DNA of 64,000 nucleotides from Dicaeum eximium (lineage: Eukaryota; Chordata; Aves; Passeriformes; Dicaeidae). The position numbers were made by a program, and so were the translations under genes. The stretch is taken from assembly GCA_013396995.1 (NCBI GenBank), contig VWZP01003839.1:1057976-1121975 (forward strand), written 5' to 3'. Under the pieces are notes generated by a model. It was not told the DNA's origin and did not search any database. It saw only the letters and a list, made by a program, of their open reading frames with translations. Below, one piece after another: positions 1 to 14,083 of this stretch; position 1 is the stretch's first letter; each line of letters starts with the position of its first letter.

Positions 1-3000
1 CAAGCAAGAACGAGATCAAATGGAGATTACCAAGTTCCTGCTAGGTAGTTTTCATTGACTGGCAGCTATTTCAGTATTTTTCTGTTCTGGCTGAAAACTG
101 TTACAACAAACTCACATGACAACTTAACTGGTAAAGACTGTTGTTTTCGTTTTTTGGTGGCGTTTTTTTTTTTTTTTTTTTGTTTGCTCGTTTTTTAAAT
201 AAAAGATAATACAAATGGCTTTACTAAAAATCAGTTTGCTGCACACTGTAAAGGGACAGGTGGAGAGAGAAGACAAACTTATATCTATTGTCTTACTGAA
301 ATGACAGGTTTTCTCTCAAGTGATTACAGAACTGTACCTACAAAAAGACCAGTGCACAGATAAAGATTTTGTAGTGCAGCATCATGACATCTGTCACAAG
401 CTTATCCCCAATGAGCTGGAGAAGTTAAACGATACTATACAGTAAACTGTGAGATTGCTCCTGTGCTCAGAGCAGCCACAGAGCTGTCTGGGACTCCTGG
501 AAGAGACTAACCTCCCATTCAGAGAGAAGTGAATGGGCACAGATTTAATGAGTTCTTCCTGTTCCCTTTTTAACATTCGTTTTGGATATAGCTTCCATCA
601 GTAACCTGAACAAAGAAGAATGAATGGCAAAATACAGTGCCACACTTTACACAGGTGTACTTGGTTTTTTTAATATCAAGCTAATAAAAGAAAAATGCTT
701 TTTGGTGCTAGCCCATTGACCCTCAAAATCACCAGCTGGCTCCACTGGGCTGCAATGTCAGTGAAATCCTTAATGAAGCTGGGAGACAGAATTCCGAAGA
801 ATCTGATGACACATAATAATCACCAACAATTTTTTTTCTACATAAAAAAATTTGAAAATCACTTGAATTCAGTAATTGTGTATGAAACACGGGACACCAA
901 GCAACAGCTATTCCTGTTCCTTTGCAGATAAGGCATTTATTGTGCTTCTCAGGGAGTCCTAGACAACTGAGCCCACAGTACATTATAGCCTTTATCGTGA
1001 GACTTATTTTATAACCCTAGCTGGCCAACCATATCTGTCTCACATGTAACTGCAGTGATGTTTTATAAACAACACCAAGAAGACAGCTGAGTGGTAAGGG
1101 AAGTAATTCAATCAACCAGTAATGACAGGAAGCTGAAATTAATATTATGGACAAAGGAAAAATAGAGAACACAACCAGAAGATGACAAGTGAAATGCAAA
1201 GAGGAAAGCTGAAACCACATAAAAGTGTTACTTTAAAGAAGTGTTTAATCAAATACACAAGTCCAATGATTATTTGTTTTCCCCATTTTGTCATAAAAGA
1301 AGAGCAATTCCACAGTGTTTCCAAGACATCATGGGAGGTAAAGATTCTGCAATTTAAGACAATACTGTAAGGAAATAACTCTTTAATGTAAAACACAGGG
1401 AGAAGATGATTATGAATTTGCCACAAATTTTGCTTTGTTTGTATTCTTAAATTTATTTGTATTTAAAAGAATTATTTTTTTCTTGCTGACTACACTGCAG
1501 GGTCCTGCTATGTCAAAGCAGAGCTCCAGCTCACTTTGTCAAAAGCTCAGTTTTCCAAAAAAACATTATTTTTTTCTAATTTGTTTTGAATGTTCAGTCT
1601 GTTTCTTTACCCACAAAGGCTGAGTAAATTGTCATCTGTTGTCTTTGAATCTTATCCAGAACTTACAACTGAAACTTTTTTGTACAGGTCAATACCAAAA
1701 TCTTTTGTCCTCACAGAACTCCTTATGCTTGTGAAGATACACATGGATGTCATCAGTGAGTTTGGATTAAACTATGTTACTGAAACCATCTAAAAAGTCA
1801 AGTTACATAAGAATTACAGTTCTGCATAGTTGCAATATCTAAACTTCCAGTTCTGTGAATTGGCAAGTGAAGCTGGGTGACATATAACACTGCTGTGTAA
1901 ATAGCCTTCAATTGGAGGTTAAGAGTAAAGAGAAACAAAAAAATTCACATCAGCATTTCATCTCTGTACCAACTTCTATGCCAACAAGCTGTAACTGTAT
2001 GTTTTAAGGACACTGAAGGTTGATTAGGTGCAGTTGTAACTAAGATTCTTGGAACTGCAGAGAGTAGAAGAATCTAAGAGTCTTTAATACACATGCTGCA
2101 AATTGACCCAGGGTGATGGATACCAAATGCAAATAAGTATTAGAGAAAATTCACAACATTATTCCCATTATTAACAAGGAAAAAATATATTATATATATC
2201 TACAGGAATATGCCGGATTTTATCTGGAGCAAAATCAGAAGATATTTTTTCCTTTTTTTAAACAAAAGTTCATCTGAAGACCTAAGGAGTCCATTGCACA
2301 CAATACAGCACCTATCAGCTGAATTAGCTACTGAATCTCTCTCCCTCAGAAGTCACCTATGAAAGGCACCAATGAAAGAATAATCCCTTGCAGTATTTTC
2401 TCCACCAACAAACAAGCAAACCAAGTTACTGCTCACCCTAGCTGAAAACCTCCAGCCTGCCTTCCAGTCACCCTGTCACAAATATTTGGGTGGTAAGCTA
2501 AGTCTGGGAGAGTGCCAAGAGGAGTGCAGGGTTGGGCTGGGCAGGAACCAGGGTGGGATGCAGCTGCAGATTCCTGGGATCCACACCAGCATCATGAAGG
2601 GCATGATAAGAAAATGATCAGAGCTTCTGCCCCTCAGCCCATCCTTGGCTCCTCAAACCCAGAGACGTATTGCCTCAGAAAGGTCTCCAGCTGCTCTGCT
2701 CTTGGGAAGTTATCAGAAGTCTTTTAAATCCCAGCTTGAAAGTGAGCCACAGGCGAGCGAGGTGGCAGCTCACACAAGGTGTAATGAAAGGAGCCAGGTT
2801 GTTTTGTACTTGTGGCCAGCTCTGGGAGAGGTGTAAGGCAAAACACACAGGGCATATTCCAGCAGCGAGCCCTCAAAGTGAGGACAGAAGGGTTTGAGCT
2901 GTGGCTAAGCAAATCTCCCAGCCTGTCACAGCTGCACAACTGTTCAACACTGCAGGGTAAAAGCCATAGAAATTCTGAGCAAAGGCAAGAAACAAGTTTG

Positions 3001-3269
3001 CAACCCATGTGAACACTGCAGACAGGTACATTGGAAGCTCTCAGACTTGGTCCTGCAACTTCCTCCCAGGCCACTCTGGGACTTGGGGATAACACTGCTG
3101 GCCTAAATAAAAGCTGTTTTCCACCATCTAATGTGTGCATGGAAACAAAAACCCTAAACCAAGCCTATTATAATGTCTACCTGCAGTATTTTGTCAGTTG
3201 TGCAAGACTGGACACATGTACCAAACCTAAATTATACTATGGATACCGTCAGGGGCAATAAACCTAACG

Positions 3270-3345
3270 ACAGCATGAAAAATTCAGGTTAGACATCTGG
3301 AAAATCCTTCCCTGGAAAGGGCAGAAAAACATCAGAACAGATGCC
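3270..3345 (+). repeat. Possible CR1 LINE 3'-region fragment
   Basis: The sequence resembles the CR1 3' segment: a 'gaaaaattcaggttagacat' stretch followed by 'ggaaaatccttccct' and 'aacatcagaacag'. In intact CR1 tails these correspond to the 'attaggaaaaa...ttctt' and 'gggaacaggctgccc' region. It is short and divergent and lacks the diagnostic 3' terminus, so the assignment is tentative. Confidence 0.35.
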
Positions 3346-5372
3346 ACTTATGTGTTACTAACTTGTATCCCAGAACCCTTCAATTGCCTCTTTTTTGTTT
3401 TGTCCTACTGATATTACACTCTTTTGTTGTGTTTTTTCAAGAACCCACAACGATCTCCACATGGCTGTAAATACACCGAATCCTATTAATGAACGGTGAC
3501 CATTACAAGATTTATAACAGATATTCAGAATCCACCTCACAAATATAAGCCCCAGCTCTTAAAACCCCTCTTTTTATAAACAGGCATAATTAATTATCAG
3601 CAATATAAGTAGATGTTGGAGAACTAACTGTTCTTGTAATAGTTTTGCAGGATCAGGCCCTAAAAACAGAGGATACAGATGGTGAACACAAGATGCACAC
3701 TGAGTGAAAACAATTCTCCTTTTCCCCAGTGGCAGAATGCCAGTTAGAGTCTGCTAATGATGGTACAAGAGGAAGAACTGTCATGCACATGTGCCAAATT
3801 TACTCATATAAAAAGTGAATTTGGCATCAATATCTGTTGCAGCTAATCAACAACATGAGATAAGTGGGGCAACAAATTATGCCCCTTTTAATCAGCTAGC
3901 ACTGTCATCTCCTTTATAAACAGGGAGAGTTTCTAAATTTGTTTTTGGTAAGTTTAAAGCAGTAAAAGAAGATGGGAACATCCTGTTAACAAAATACTGG
4001 CTCGACCATCAAAGGACTTCCTACAGACTTTAGAGCATCATCAAAACACATAAATAGCATTGCTTCATGAAGAAAAGTTAGGGATGAACAACAGATTCAT
4101 CACTTGGTTTCTAAAAGCTATTTGAGAAATAGTAAATTATTAGATCCTCATTGTGGATTTCCAGCAGTGTGACTTCACTGTATTGATGAAGAAATAAAAG
4201 TTTGAGGAATTAGGCCTTTATTTTACTTGTGGCTTCACTAAACAACTAGATAATGTTGTGTTATTTCACCTCTTGTTGTAAAAGGGAGCAGAATGAAAAC
4301 CCACAATTTTACCAGCTTATCATCCTTCAGAATGACAATTTTCTCTGAAATAACTAAATGCCAACTCTTTTGGTATTCAGAAGGTGGCACCTTGCTTGGA
4401 CCATGTATCCTTGACATGAAAATCTGCAAGGGGGAATTCCCACAGCTCCTGATACACCAACCCCCTCAGAAGAGCTCCAGAACCATATCCATTTATATTT
4501 TAGCACTCCTCAGTGTGAAGAACCTCAGTTATAGAATATAATGCTTTGCAAAGAACAACAATAAAAACAACTGGATTAAAAATGGCTTAGGTATTTAAAG
4601 AAACTTTTCTTTACATGATACAGGTCTGAACACATGATTACTTAAACAACAAGAAACCCAAGCCTATATGTTTATGCAGCAAATTACTAAGAAAATCTAG
4701 GTTTTAGTCCAGACTTGAAAGCTCCTTGCAAAGGATGCAAGTAGACATGGCAATCTACACAAAAAGTCTTTCATTAATATAAAGCTGTATAAAATCCAGT
4801 AATTCAAACCCAGATCAGCTGAAAGCCAAATGAGAAGCCACATGGTTCACCTGGTTTATGAAAGAACCTTCAGCAATCCAGTGGAAAAGGATTTGGCAAA
4901 CAGAACCGCTTGACTATAGAGGGTGAATATAAAACATTTGTTTATAAATGCATAAAGTAACTGCCTGAGGAACAGCCCAGCAGTGCATTAGCCCTGCAAT
5001 GTCCCCTCATCTTGCTTTCTGTCTCTGTGAAAGAGAAATTAAATTCCCTTGAGAGTTGCTGTTGCCATTGAAAAACATTTCAACAATCCATATACAGGAT
5101 TTACTCCACTGACCACTAATGCCAAAGGCCCCAAAACCACTTACACTGAAATAAGATGAGTTTTGCAATTTGGAGCTGCATCTATGAAGCAATGAAAAAT
5201 TGATGGTTTCCTTTTGACTGCCATAGAAATGGCTGCTTTGTACATTTCTTTCCGCAGGGAATCCATTGCCATAATTTTCCATTGGAAAGTTTCTGTTTTA
5301 CTGCATTGCTAAAGTAACTCCAATGATGACCTAATCTGGGTCATCTAAAACCTAGGATTAATCACATGCCTA

Positions 5373-5391
5373 AAAACAAACAAACAAACAA
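5373..5391. repeat. (CAAA)n microsatellite
   Basis: About four tandem AAAC units in AT-rich intronic sequence. No other function is apparent. Confidence 0.8.
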
Positions 5392-5661
5392 GAAATTGCT
5401 ATATAAATTTACTTGCTTGATTATCTGCAATTATTTTTATCAAATTCTATGCAGCTTTCTTCAAAATGTTGAAACATGGGCTGGGAGTTCTGCGTTTTTC
5501 ACCTACAACAAATAGAAAAGTAATTTACATTCTTTTTTTTTTCATGTTATTATCAACAGTGTATGCACTGCAAACATCATCCATTGCAGGATGCCAAAGA
5601 AACAACAGAAACATTAATCTAGCCTACCCTGGAAGTTGGGTAAGTATTAACCTCTGATGCT

Positions 5662-5755
5662 GTGAGGTTAAGCTGCTTGCCTATGGTCACACACTGCATT
5701 TGGCAGGACTAGAAACAGAGGCCAAATTTCCTGCTTCCCAAGCCCTATCATAAGG
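5662..5755 (+). repeat. MIR-like ancient SINE remnant
   Basis: The segment carries the order of motifs typical of the MIR family 3' half: 'gaggttaagctgcttgcc', then 'ggtcacacactgcat', then 'tggcaggactagaaacagaggcc' and a pyrimidine-rich end. This matches the MIR pattern of gaggttaag, cttgcccaaggtcacaca and a tggcagagc-type motif. MIR elements are old amniote tRNA-derived SINEs found at low copy in birds. No target-site duplication is visible, as expected for its age. Confidence 0.6.
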
Positions 5756-8700
5756 CAACAGTGATGTAATTGCTTGATTTTAATTTAATGGTCTGTACAA
5801 TTCATGTTTATAAATCTCCAGAGCTTGTACCAGCAGGTATTAATGCTTTACTTCAGGTTCAAAAGTACGACGTACACTAAAAGCTGTTTTTAGGTTAATG
5901 GAAATGAACTGGCTCATCTTGAAACACTGAGCTGTTTAGAGCACGCTGATGCTTACAGAACTGTATGGGAACACTGGGATGCAGCTCTCAGATTCCACCA
6001 CCCATCATCAGTGCTGGCAATGCAGTGCCCAGGGTGCCCTGGGACATTTCCACACAGCTCCTCTCTGTGCAACCTTGACCCAACCCTTGCCAGCACAGCC
6101 TGAAATGCCACCAAGAGAGATCATTCCCATTAGATACAGCATACCCTCACTAGGTGGGAGGGTCTCCAGTGTGTTTTGGCAGGGAGCTACCTGCAGGCAT
6201 AGGATATTGTGCTTCCAATAGATCAAACAGTGGCTCATTAGAACTGCTAGAGGGCTCAACTGCCTCAATTCCCCAGTCCCATTTCTGCTGTATGTGCCTG
6301 ACACATCTCTCTGAAAGAACTCCAAATTCTTTCTTTCCAGTGGTCCTAAGAGCACCCAGATATGGAGAGCTAAGACAAGCTGCAGGTTCCCACCCTTTGG
6401 AAACTCATCATTTACACTGCTCACAGAAGAATCATGGAGAAGCACACACGCCTCAGACAACCACACAAGTAGACAATCCCTTCTTGTGTCCAGAAACTAT
6501 CTCCAGTACTCACTCAAAATCCAAGTCTGCCATTCCAAAAAGCTTCTCACATGAAAAAAACAATTTCAAAATTTCTTCTTACCTTCCCTGTCTTCATTGT
6601 GCCTTCATTTCCCTTGCTAACTGACTGCAACTTCCCACATTTTTATTCAAATTTTTCCCCTGACTTGTGTGGTTTGCTGCTCTTAGTGGTCCTAGCCATT
6701 TTGGAGGTTAAGCAACATATGCTGAGATAATCAGAAGAGAAGAGATTAACAAGTCAGAGAACAGTCATTACCTGCAGACATTCTGAAAATAGCCATCTCC
6801 ACAAATCCAGTGGACAGAGCTATCAATTACAGTAATCCTAGAGAAAGGAAGTATTTGCATAGAAAAAGTACTTTAATCCTATAAGTAGAACACACTGTGA
6901 AATAGGTTTCTCTGGCTCCAAAAATGTCAGCTCCAGTATTTCAGGAAATAAACAGTGAAATTAATGTTTGCAACACCTCTAAATGTAAATTATGTCATAC
7001 TTCTAGGGATTAACCAGTTCTAGAACAAAGGACTATTTAGTATGAGTGAAAGAAAACCAGAATCATCTAGACCATACCAGCTGATGCTTTTAATGACAAT
7101 CACCTCTCCATGAATGTCTGGGACTACCTGCACGTACAATAGAGTGCATCCAGTTATCCCAGTTACTTGGATAACACCTAAATAGAGACATTTTTTCTCG
7201 AGGGACTCCAGCTCAACTTAAATGTTAGATCACTCTTTAAAGCTACTAGACTTCATCCTGTTTCATTTTTAATTTGAAGGATCTACTTATTGGAAAGAGT
7301 ATTGTATTCAACTAAGAATCTGATGGAAATTTTATTTAACTATCTTGGATTTCAGTACAAAAGTTACTTCAGATATATAGATATAGATATATAAAACTAG
7401 AACTATATCTTTTTTATCAAGCATGTTTTGGGAACAGTTCTTGAGCTGCAGTTTTATAAAAACTTTAAAGTTGCTGTAAAAACTTGTTTTCCTTCCTGTT
7501 TTAAAGTTCTATTTTCATCTTAGTTTGAAGGTAAGTTCAAAAAACTAGGGTGTTGTTTTTCAAGAACATCCTAAGAACAAAATTGAAGAATTATGTACAG
7601 AAAGCATGATATAGGTTTGAAGCAAAAATTCTAAAGAAGTGTTTGTAAAATTCAAGTAACTTTGAAAACTCTTAGAAATACATTGACTTGGTGACTTTGA
7701 AAACTTTAACTTGTTGACTCTCCTAGTTAAATGAAAAAATATCGGAACAGAAAATCGTGATGGTTAGGTAGCTGCAATTTAAATTTGGTATCGTAGAAGT
7801 AAAGCTAAGAAGACATGGCTGAGATGGAAGCCACACATACACAAACTACCAGGCCTGTTACCTCAAATGACATGGTTTCACAGCACCTCTCTGTACATGG
7901 GAAACAGCACAGTACAGACCAATTCACTCCCAGATTAGAAAAATAAGACTGGACCAGGCCACCCTGGCAGAGACCAGGCTGGTCAAGCTGCTGGACTCAC
8001 CTGGGGTCTGATGGAGTAATTTGAATTGTGCCAATTACTGAACACTTGTCCTGGGAAGGTGGATGTTCACTTGGTAGCCCTACACACAGCCACCCTTCCA
8101 GCTGAGGACAGGGACACAGGCACCTGGCATGGACTTTTGAAGGGACAACCTTAAAGCCCTCTGTAAAGTTCAAATTCTAGGAAAATTTTGTGACAGCGTC
8201 TTGGACATGACAATGCACCTGTTTAAAATAAACAAAATGCACTGATCACAACTGACAGGCTTTTTACAAGAGTCATTGCACTCAGAAACTCCTATACAGG
8301 GGTTTTCCTGCACAACTGATGTGGGTTGGTAGCTACAGTGGAAAGCACGGCAGTTCTCTTTCCTGCTCAGGTCTGGACATGACAGCATGGAGAAGATCCA
8401 GAGCCTCCTCATTCCCAGCTGAACGAACTGGCCAGAGCTGTGGAATGACTGCCAGGACTGGTGGGACCGTGCTTCAGTGCCCCTTCTCCAGGGAGGCAGG
8501 CCATCCCTTTCTGAGCTCTTTGCCCTCTGTTGGGTGGGGGCAAGCCCTGCTAGCACAGCAGAGAGGCAGAGCCCCAGTCAAGGAGAGCTAAATGAGCTGG
8601 AAAGGGCAAATGTATACAAGGGGTGCCATCTGGCAATAATATAAGGAAAAAACCCATTAAGTGGGTTACATAAAGCAGTGCCCTAAAACCTACATATAAA

Positions 8701-11700
8701 GGCAGCTAAGGACATTGTCTAGCCCAGCCTGAAGTGCCACTGGCTGAGCACTGCAAAAAGAACAAAATTAAAATTATGCAATGCCTCAAATTAGGCCCAA
8801 AGTAAATATAGTCAGGACATGCACTTTGACAGCAACATGAACCACACCAGCTTGTGTTGCTGGGTACAACCCCTGAGCTCCTCCTCACTGCCGTGGCAAA
8901 CCGGGATGAGTGGGAGATGAGCAGGGGCTGCCTTGGCTGCAGGAGCCCCAGGATGTGTCGGACACACACAGCCCTCCCTTCCCCATCCCCTCCAGCCAGA
9001 TCTAGAGAGGCAGGTGCTCATGGCCCAGCTCACAGCAGAGGCTCACCACAACAAGAAAAGTGCAGCACTGTCAGAGAATTAAGGTCTGAACTGGAGATAT
9101 AGGAAAGAATCTGGCACAACACTGGTTTCTACGCAGTAGAGCTCCTGAAGAATCAACCAAGCTTCTAATTTTTCCTATGAGTTACATAGCATGCAGAAAA
9201 TAATAAACAAGTAGAGAGCGAAGCATAACACACATCTGAAAGATACTGTTGTGTAAATTTTACTACAGGTATAATTGCACAACATTCACAATGCTGTAGT
9301 GCTTTGGCTTTGTCTGTTCCAGTCAACAAGTATCAAACTGATCTGTCTTAACTCCTAGCAAAATTAAATGTTTTGGTAACTTCTCAGTAAAGTAACATTT
9401 TAACAACACACAAATGCCAATTTCTTATTAGCCTTCTCTACAGGGAATTGAATTTAGGACCAAAATTTAAAAAAAAGCTAATTAAAAACTTCCACTGAAT
9501 TTTAAAAGCTCTGTGCAGCTACTTCAGATGATTGTTCATAAATTCAATAAAACCCTAAAGATTACTCATGTCTAGCAGCATTATCATCAAGGGCAAAATA
9601 ACTTTCTTTTTCATTTTACACAGAAAATGGACTTTTATTATGCTGATAATCACACCTACACACTGAGTACCCATCAACGTTAGAAGCTGAAAGCTATGAG
9701 CAAGTTTTATTTCTCATTTTTAGAACATGATAATCTTTTCAGATCACTCCCTCATACTTTAGAACTGGGGGCTATGCTTTTCCTAACAATATCTATTAGT
9801 TCTCTATCTGGTGCCCTTAGCATCTTGGAAAGTCTCTTTTTATTTAATAATATATGCATATTCAAATATATATTGAGTAAAAATTTCTAATTGAAACTAA
9901 AATAGAATCTGATAGAAAAGATCCACAGTGTTACATCTGTGGATCATTCATATGGGTCACTATAATTTTTAACATGAAATAAAAATTCATCATTGAAAAT
10001 TTCTACTGCACATTACAGAAATATTTTGAAGAAATTTAAAGATCCTTTAGACTCCCCATGGTTTAAAAATAAATATCTTAATATTTGAATCTGCAATTTT
10101 CATCAAGGATCAAATTAAGAGAATGGGAACTCTTTGCCTTTTAGACCTGTATGATGCCTCTTAACCATTTAACTGTCCTTGGACTCATTTTTTCGCCCAC
10201 AAATGTTGGCATAAAACATTCCACAGCAGGCAGCTACCCTTCCCAGAGGAAATTCCTCAAATATCCCAAAATTTGTTCTTAATATTTACTATTGACATTC
10301 CTTACATGCCATCATAAATTCTGTGTGACTTTCAGAAGTTGTCAAAACTGAAAGATCACTTGCAAAACAGAACAGCCCTCAAGCTCTTCTGCAACTGTGG
10401 CAGCCTTTAACAGCATCAGACACATGTTGAGAAATATTTAAGCAAACCACTGATGAGAAAATGTTAGGATGCAGAGGGTGAAAACATTTGTTTCCCCATT
10501 CTTGACGACCTACCCTTTCCTGAGAAAACTACAACAACATGCCAGATATCCTTTTTCTACTGAGGTTTTCATCTTCTTATTCATTTTCTTAAGGTCAAGT
10601 ATGCAAGTTTTCCCCACATCCGGACTAATATTTTAATTTTTCCATCATGCGCATTGTGTTCTGGAAAAGTTTCAAAATTTACTTAGTAGGAACTGACACA
10701 GAGGAAGATTTACTGACAGGATTAACAATTCACTGGTGAAAATAAGAAGTGTTATCAAACACCTACTTTACGGTTAAAAAAAAAAAGACAGACAGTAAAA
10801 AAAGAGGAAGAAAGGAAATCAAAACTGGCCATCATTAGGGCTACTGGCAGCTGAGCAGGCTGCACTTCAGTTTGCTCAATTTTCTCTCAATGTTTGCTTT
10901 TACTCCCGTCTGCCGCTGCGTCTGTCTGCCTTTCCTTGTTTTCCACTGTCCTGTGGGTGCCTGACAAGTTCCCTGGGTAGGGTCATCTTGTGTCCCCTGG
11001 GAGCACCAGAGAGGAGGACCATGGCTGCTGGCCAGGGATGCTGGCAGTATGTGCAGTAAGGAATAACAGTGATGGAAAATTCCACACCATTCAATGTTGC
11101 CAGTGACTGTTACTCTTCTGTGTTTATATTTGTTTTCTGTCCCCAAGCAAAATCCTGCCCAAACTCCCATTCAGAGTACAGTTGAGAGGAGCAGGAAGGG
11201 AGAAGGTCCCTACAAGGAACCTGGTTGGACAACTTCTTGCTTATTCCCATCAAATGTCCTGGGAAACCCCTTTTTGTTTTGCCAGCCCATTCCCCATAGG
11301 AATTTGGCCCCATTATTGTGCTACATAATTTAGTTTGCTTAGGAGTTCACTGAGAGTTTATAATCTGCCTATCATGACCAATGTGAAACTGGAAAATGGT
11401 CATGCACATTTTAAAAACAGTCTATCACATCATGTGTATTGATTGTCTTTTGGAAGCACTCCAAGAGACATCATTCTAGAAGTCAATCTAAAATAAATAT
11501 GACCTGAATTTATCCAGTACAGGTTGAATGAAACCTTGTTACTGGGTACCTAGTTGGGGCTTTTTCCCTATAAAAATTGCATACATTTTAACAATATATA
11601 GCTTTCTATATCTTAATATCACAACCTCCTGGCTATTATGAATCATTCAACAGGATTTTGTGTGTCATGTTTCACAGATGTGCATTGATATTTTAAAAAG

Positions 11701-14083
11701 TTCAGTTCCCATTAAGTACTGAAACACCTTTCCAAGCCCTAAAATTGTACCACTAAAGTGGCCTGCTCTGTGCACCTAACTAACCCCTAGCCATATACCT
11801 GTGACCTGCCAGCAAGACAAGCAAATGCTGTCAGGCAGGAATAAACAGATGGCAGAAAGCTAAAGCATAAACAAAAGTATGACTGAGAAAGTAAACAAAA
11901 GAAAACACTGAGAAAGAGAAAATGCAGATCTGCAGCCCTGCTGCCAATAAGGAGCTGTCACTCAGCCTCAGTGCCTGGCAGCAAACCTGCTACAGAAAAC
12001 TTTAGCTGGCTGAAGCTGGGACATAGAAGTTGTCTTTGACACTCAAAGGTTGTCTTTGGGTGTTCCAGAAAGGCTGTTAACCTTTGATTTTCATATTTGA
12101 TTTCCATATAAGGGAAAGTGATTCCTAATTATTGTATAAATGAATTGCTTCTCAGGGTTGATTGTTGCCACTATTTACGGCTACAACCTGATGAAATCAG
12201 GTTCTTCTGTTTAATACTGAAACCTATGTACACCTTCCAGAAGCAGAGAGAACAAGTTTAATTTTCAACAGTCTACCTCAATGCCTCTTCCTCACTGGAT
12301 TGAACTATGAATACTACAGGCAGGTATTTCTTGTGCAAACAAAACTACATTATGCACCTGCTTCATTAATGCTGCTCATGAATAAGGATGAAACATCAGG
12401 CAGAGAAAGGTGGATACTCTCTGAAAGGGGAAGAGAATACAACTCTGGGTAAACAGATTTCTGCAAAAAATAATTTATAAAAAATTTTTACAGGACATAT
12501 GTTTCATGGAACATAAAACTAGTAGCATAAAGTATTGTTACCTTCTGGAAACTTAAGGTCAAAAATCTGGTCTAAATTTCCTCTTTCCTGCCCTGAGTTC
12601 AGACTCCATGAATAACCCAGTGCTTTGGATCTCCCTAAAGGGCACCTGAAGTGTGGGGCACTGAGTGTGAGGCATTGAGCTGTCTCAGTTCTGCTGTGAC
12701 TTCCCAGCAAAGTGACAAAAATAAAAATGTCATGTTTTATCCATTAGATCCAGGTAGCAATACTGTACTGCAGGAGAGCAGGACTTTGCTGTGATGTGAG
12801 AAGCCCTAATTCAGCTGTGTTGGCAGGTGCAGCTCCATCATCTCTGCATGCCACCTCATGGCTAGAAAACATTCAAACCTTCTAAAATACCTTGAAGTTA
12901 ATAACACGCCCAATTCTGTTTTGCCCAAGCTGTGCTCCAACCCAGCAAGCAGCAGACTCAGAAGCAGAAAGGTTTGCTTGCAGGTTCCAGCTCTAAACAC
13001 CATTTTTGCCAAAATCTGAGAGCAGCACCATTAGAGAAACCATATCATTTTATCACATATTCTGCCTCGTCTACTGCAAGAGAGAGAAAGAAGGAGATGT
13101 CCCGTAGAAGAGACCCTACATGGATGGACATGCCTCTAATAAGGAAGTTTTCCATGAGGATTTCTACTTGCCTTCCACATTTATTACACACCATGTTGTA
13201 TCATACAAAGAAACCTCTTGGAGTACCCAGCTCACTATATTCAAAAATGGTGCTAAATTAAAACGGATCATGCTACTTTTCTCCTCTTCTTCCTCCTCCT
13301 GTCCCCCTACACACCACGAATATATTTTGGAAGAAAAGAACACACCCACTGCTTAAACAGATTACAGGTATTTCACAGGTTATACATGTAAGGAGGAAAT
13401 AACAATATATAAATTCAGCAAATCTGCAGTGCTCCCTGTCTACAGAAAAAAATGCAGGAATTCTAGCAACACAAACACATGGAAAGAGAGTATCCTGTTC
13501 AGTAGGGACCAAAGTGCAGCAATGACTGAGACGTGCTGTGAATAATTAATGACATTTTTTTGACAGTGACTTATGCTTGAATTCCTAGAGGAAATGGTCT
13601 ACTTAAACTGGTGTGTTACGGCTGTATCCTCAGGAAAACCTAAACGCAGTTTAACGAAGCATTCTGATCAATTTGTGATGCACTTTCCCCCTTAGTTTTT
13701 CATGTGCTATTCAAACTCACAGAGCACAGAATTAAATCAAGGATGGCTAAAATATTTCACTGGCTAAATTACTATACATTTGCCTAATTAAGCAATTACA
13801 ACCCACTGTTGCCACAGACATTTGCTGAGCAATATATCTGTTCCACTGCAGGCTTCAGCACAACAAGAGCAAGTAATAACACACTAAAATTGCTATAGTT
13901 AAATCCTTAGCAGGCAAAATGGATACAGCAAAAATTGGTTTGTAACTTTAGAGGAACCAGAGCTTTGAATTACAGTAGAGAGATTAACAATGCAATTAAT
14001 GAGAATTACAACAAAACTGAAATGCTCTACCCATGCAGTTTTGGGAAAAGCAAACAGAGTAAACAAACAAACCCCAAACCAAA

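Larger units (their letters stand above)
1..14083. other. Inferred RPS6KA2 intron, left portion; no exon seen
   Basis: No exon with recognisable protein similarity was found on either strand. Open frames here reach at most about 156 codons, overlap each other on opposite strands, and have no domain or splice context I recognise. The stretch holds a 19-base T run (163-181), a weak CR1-like piece near 3270, a MIR-like SINE near 5662, a (CAAA)n tract, short AT-rich patches and a small perfect hairpin at 9920. Intronic status is inferred from the orientation of exon 1 to the right and the very long first intron this gene has in other vertebrates. Confidence 0.55.
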
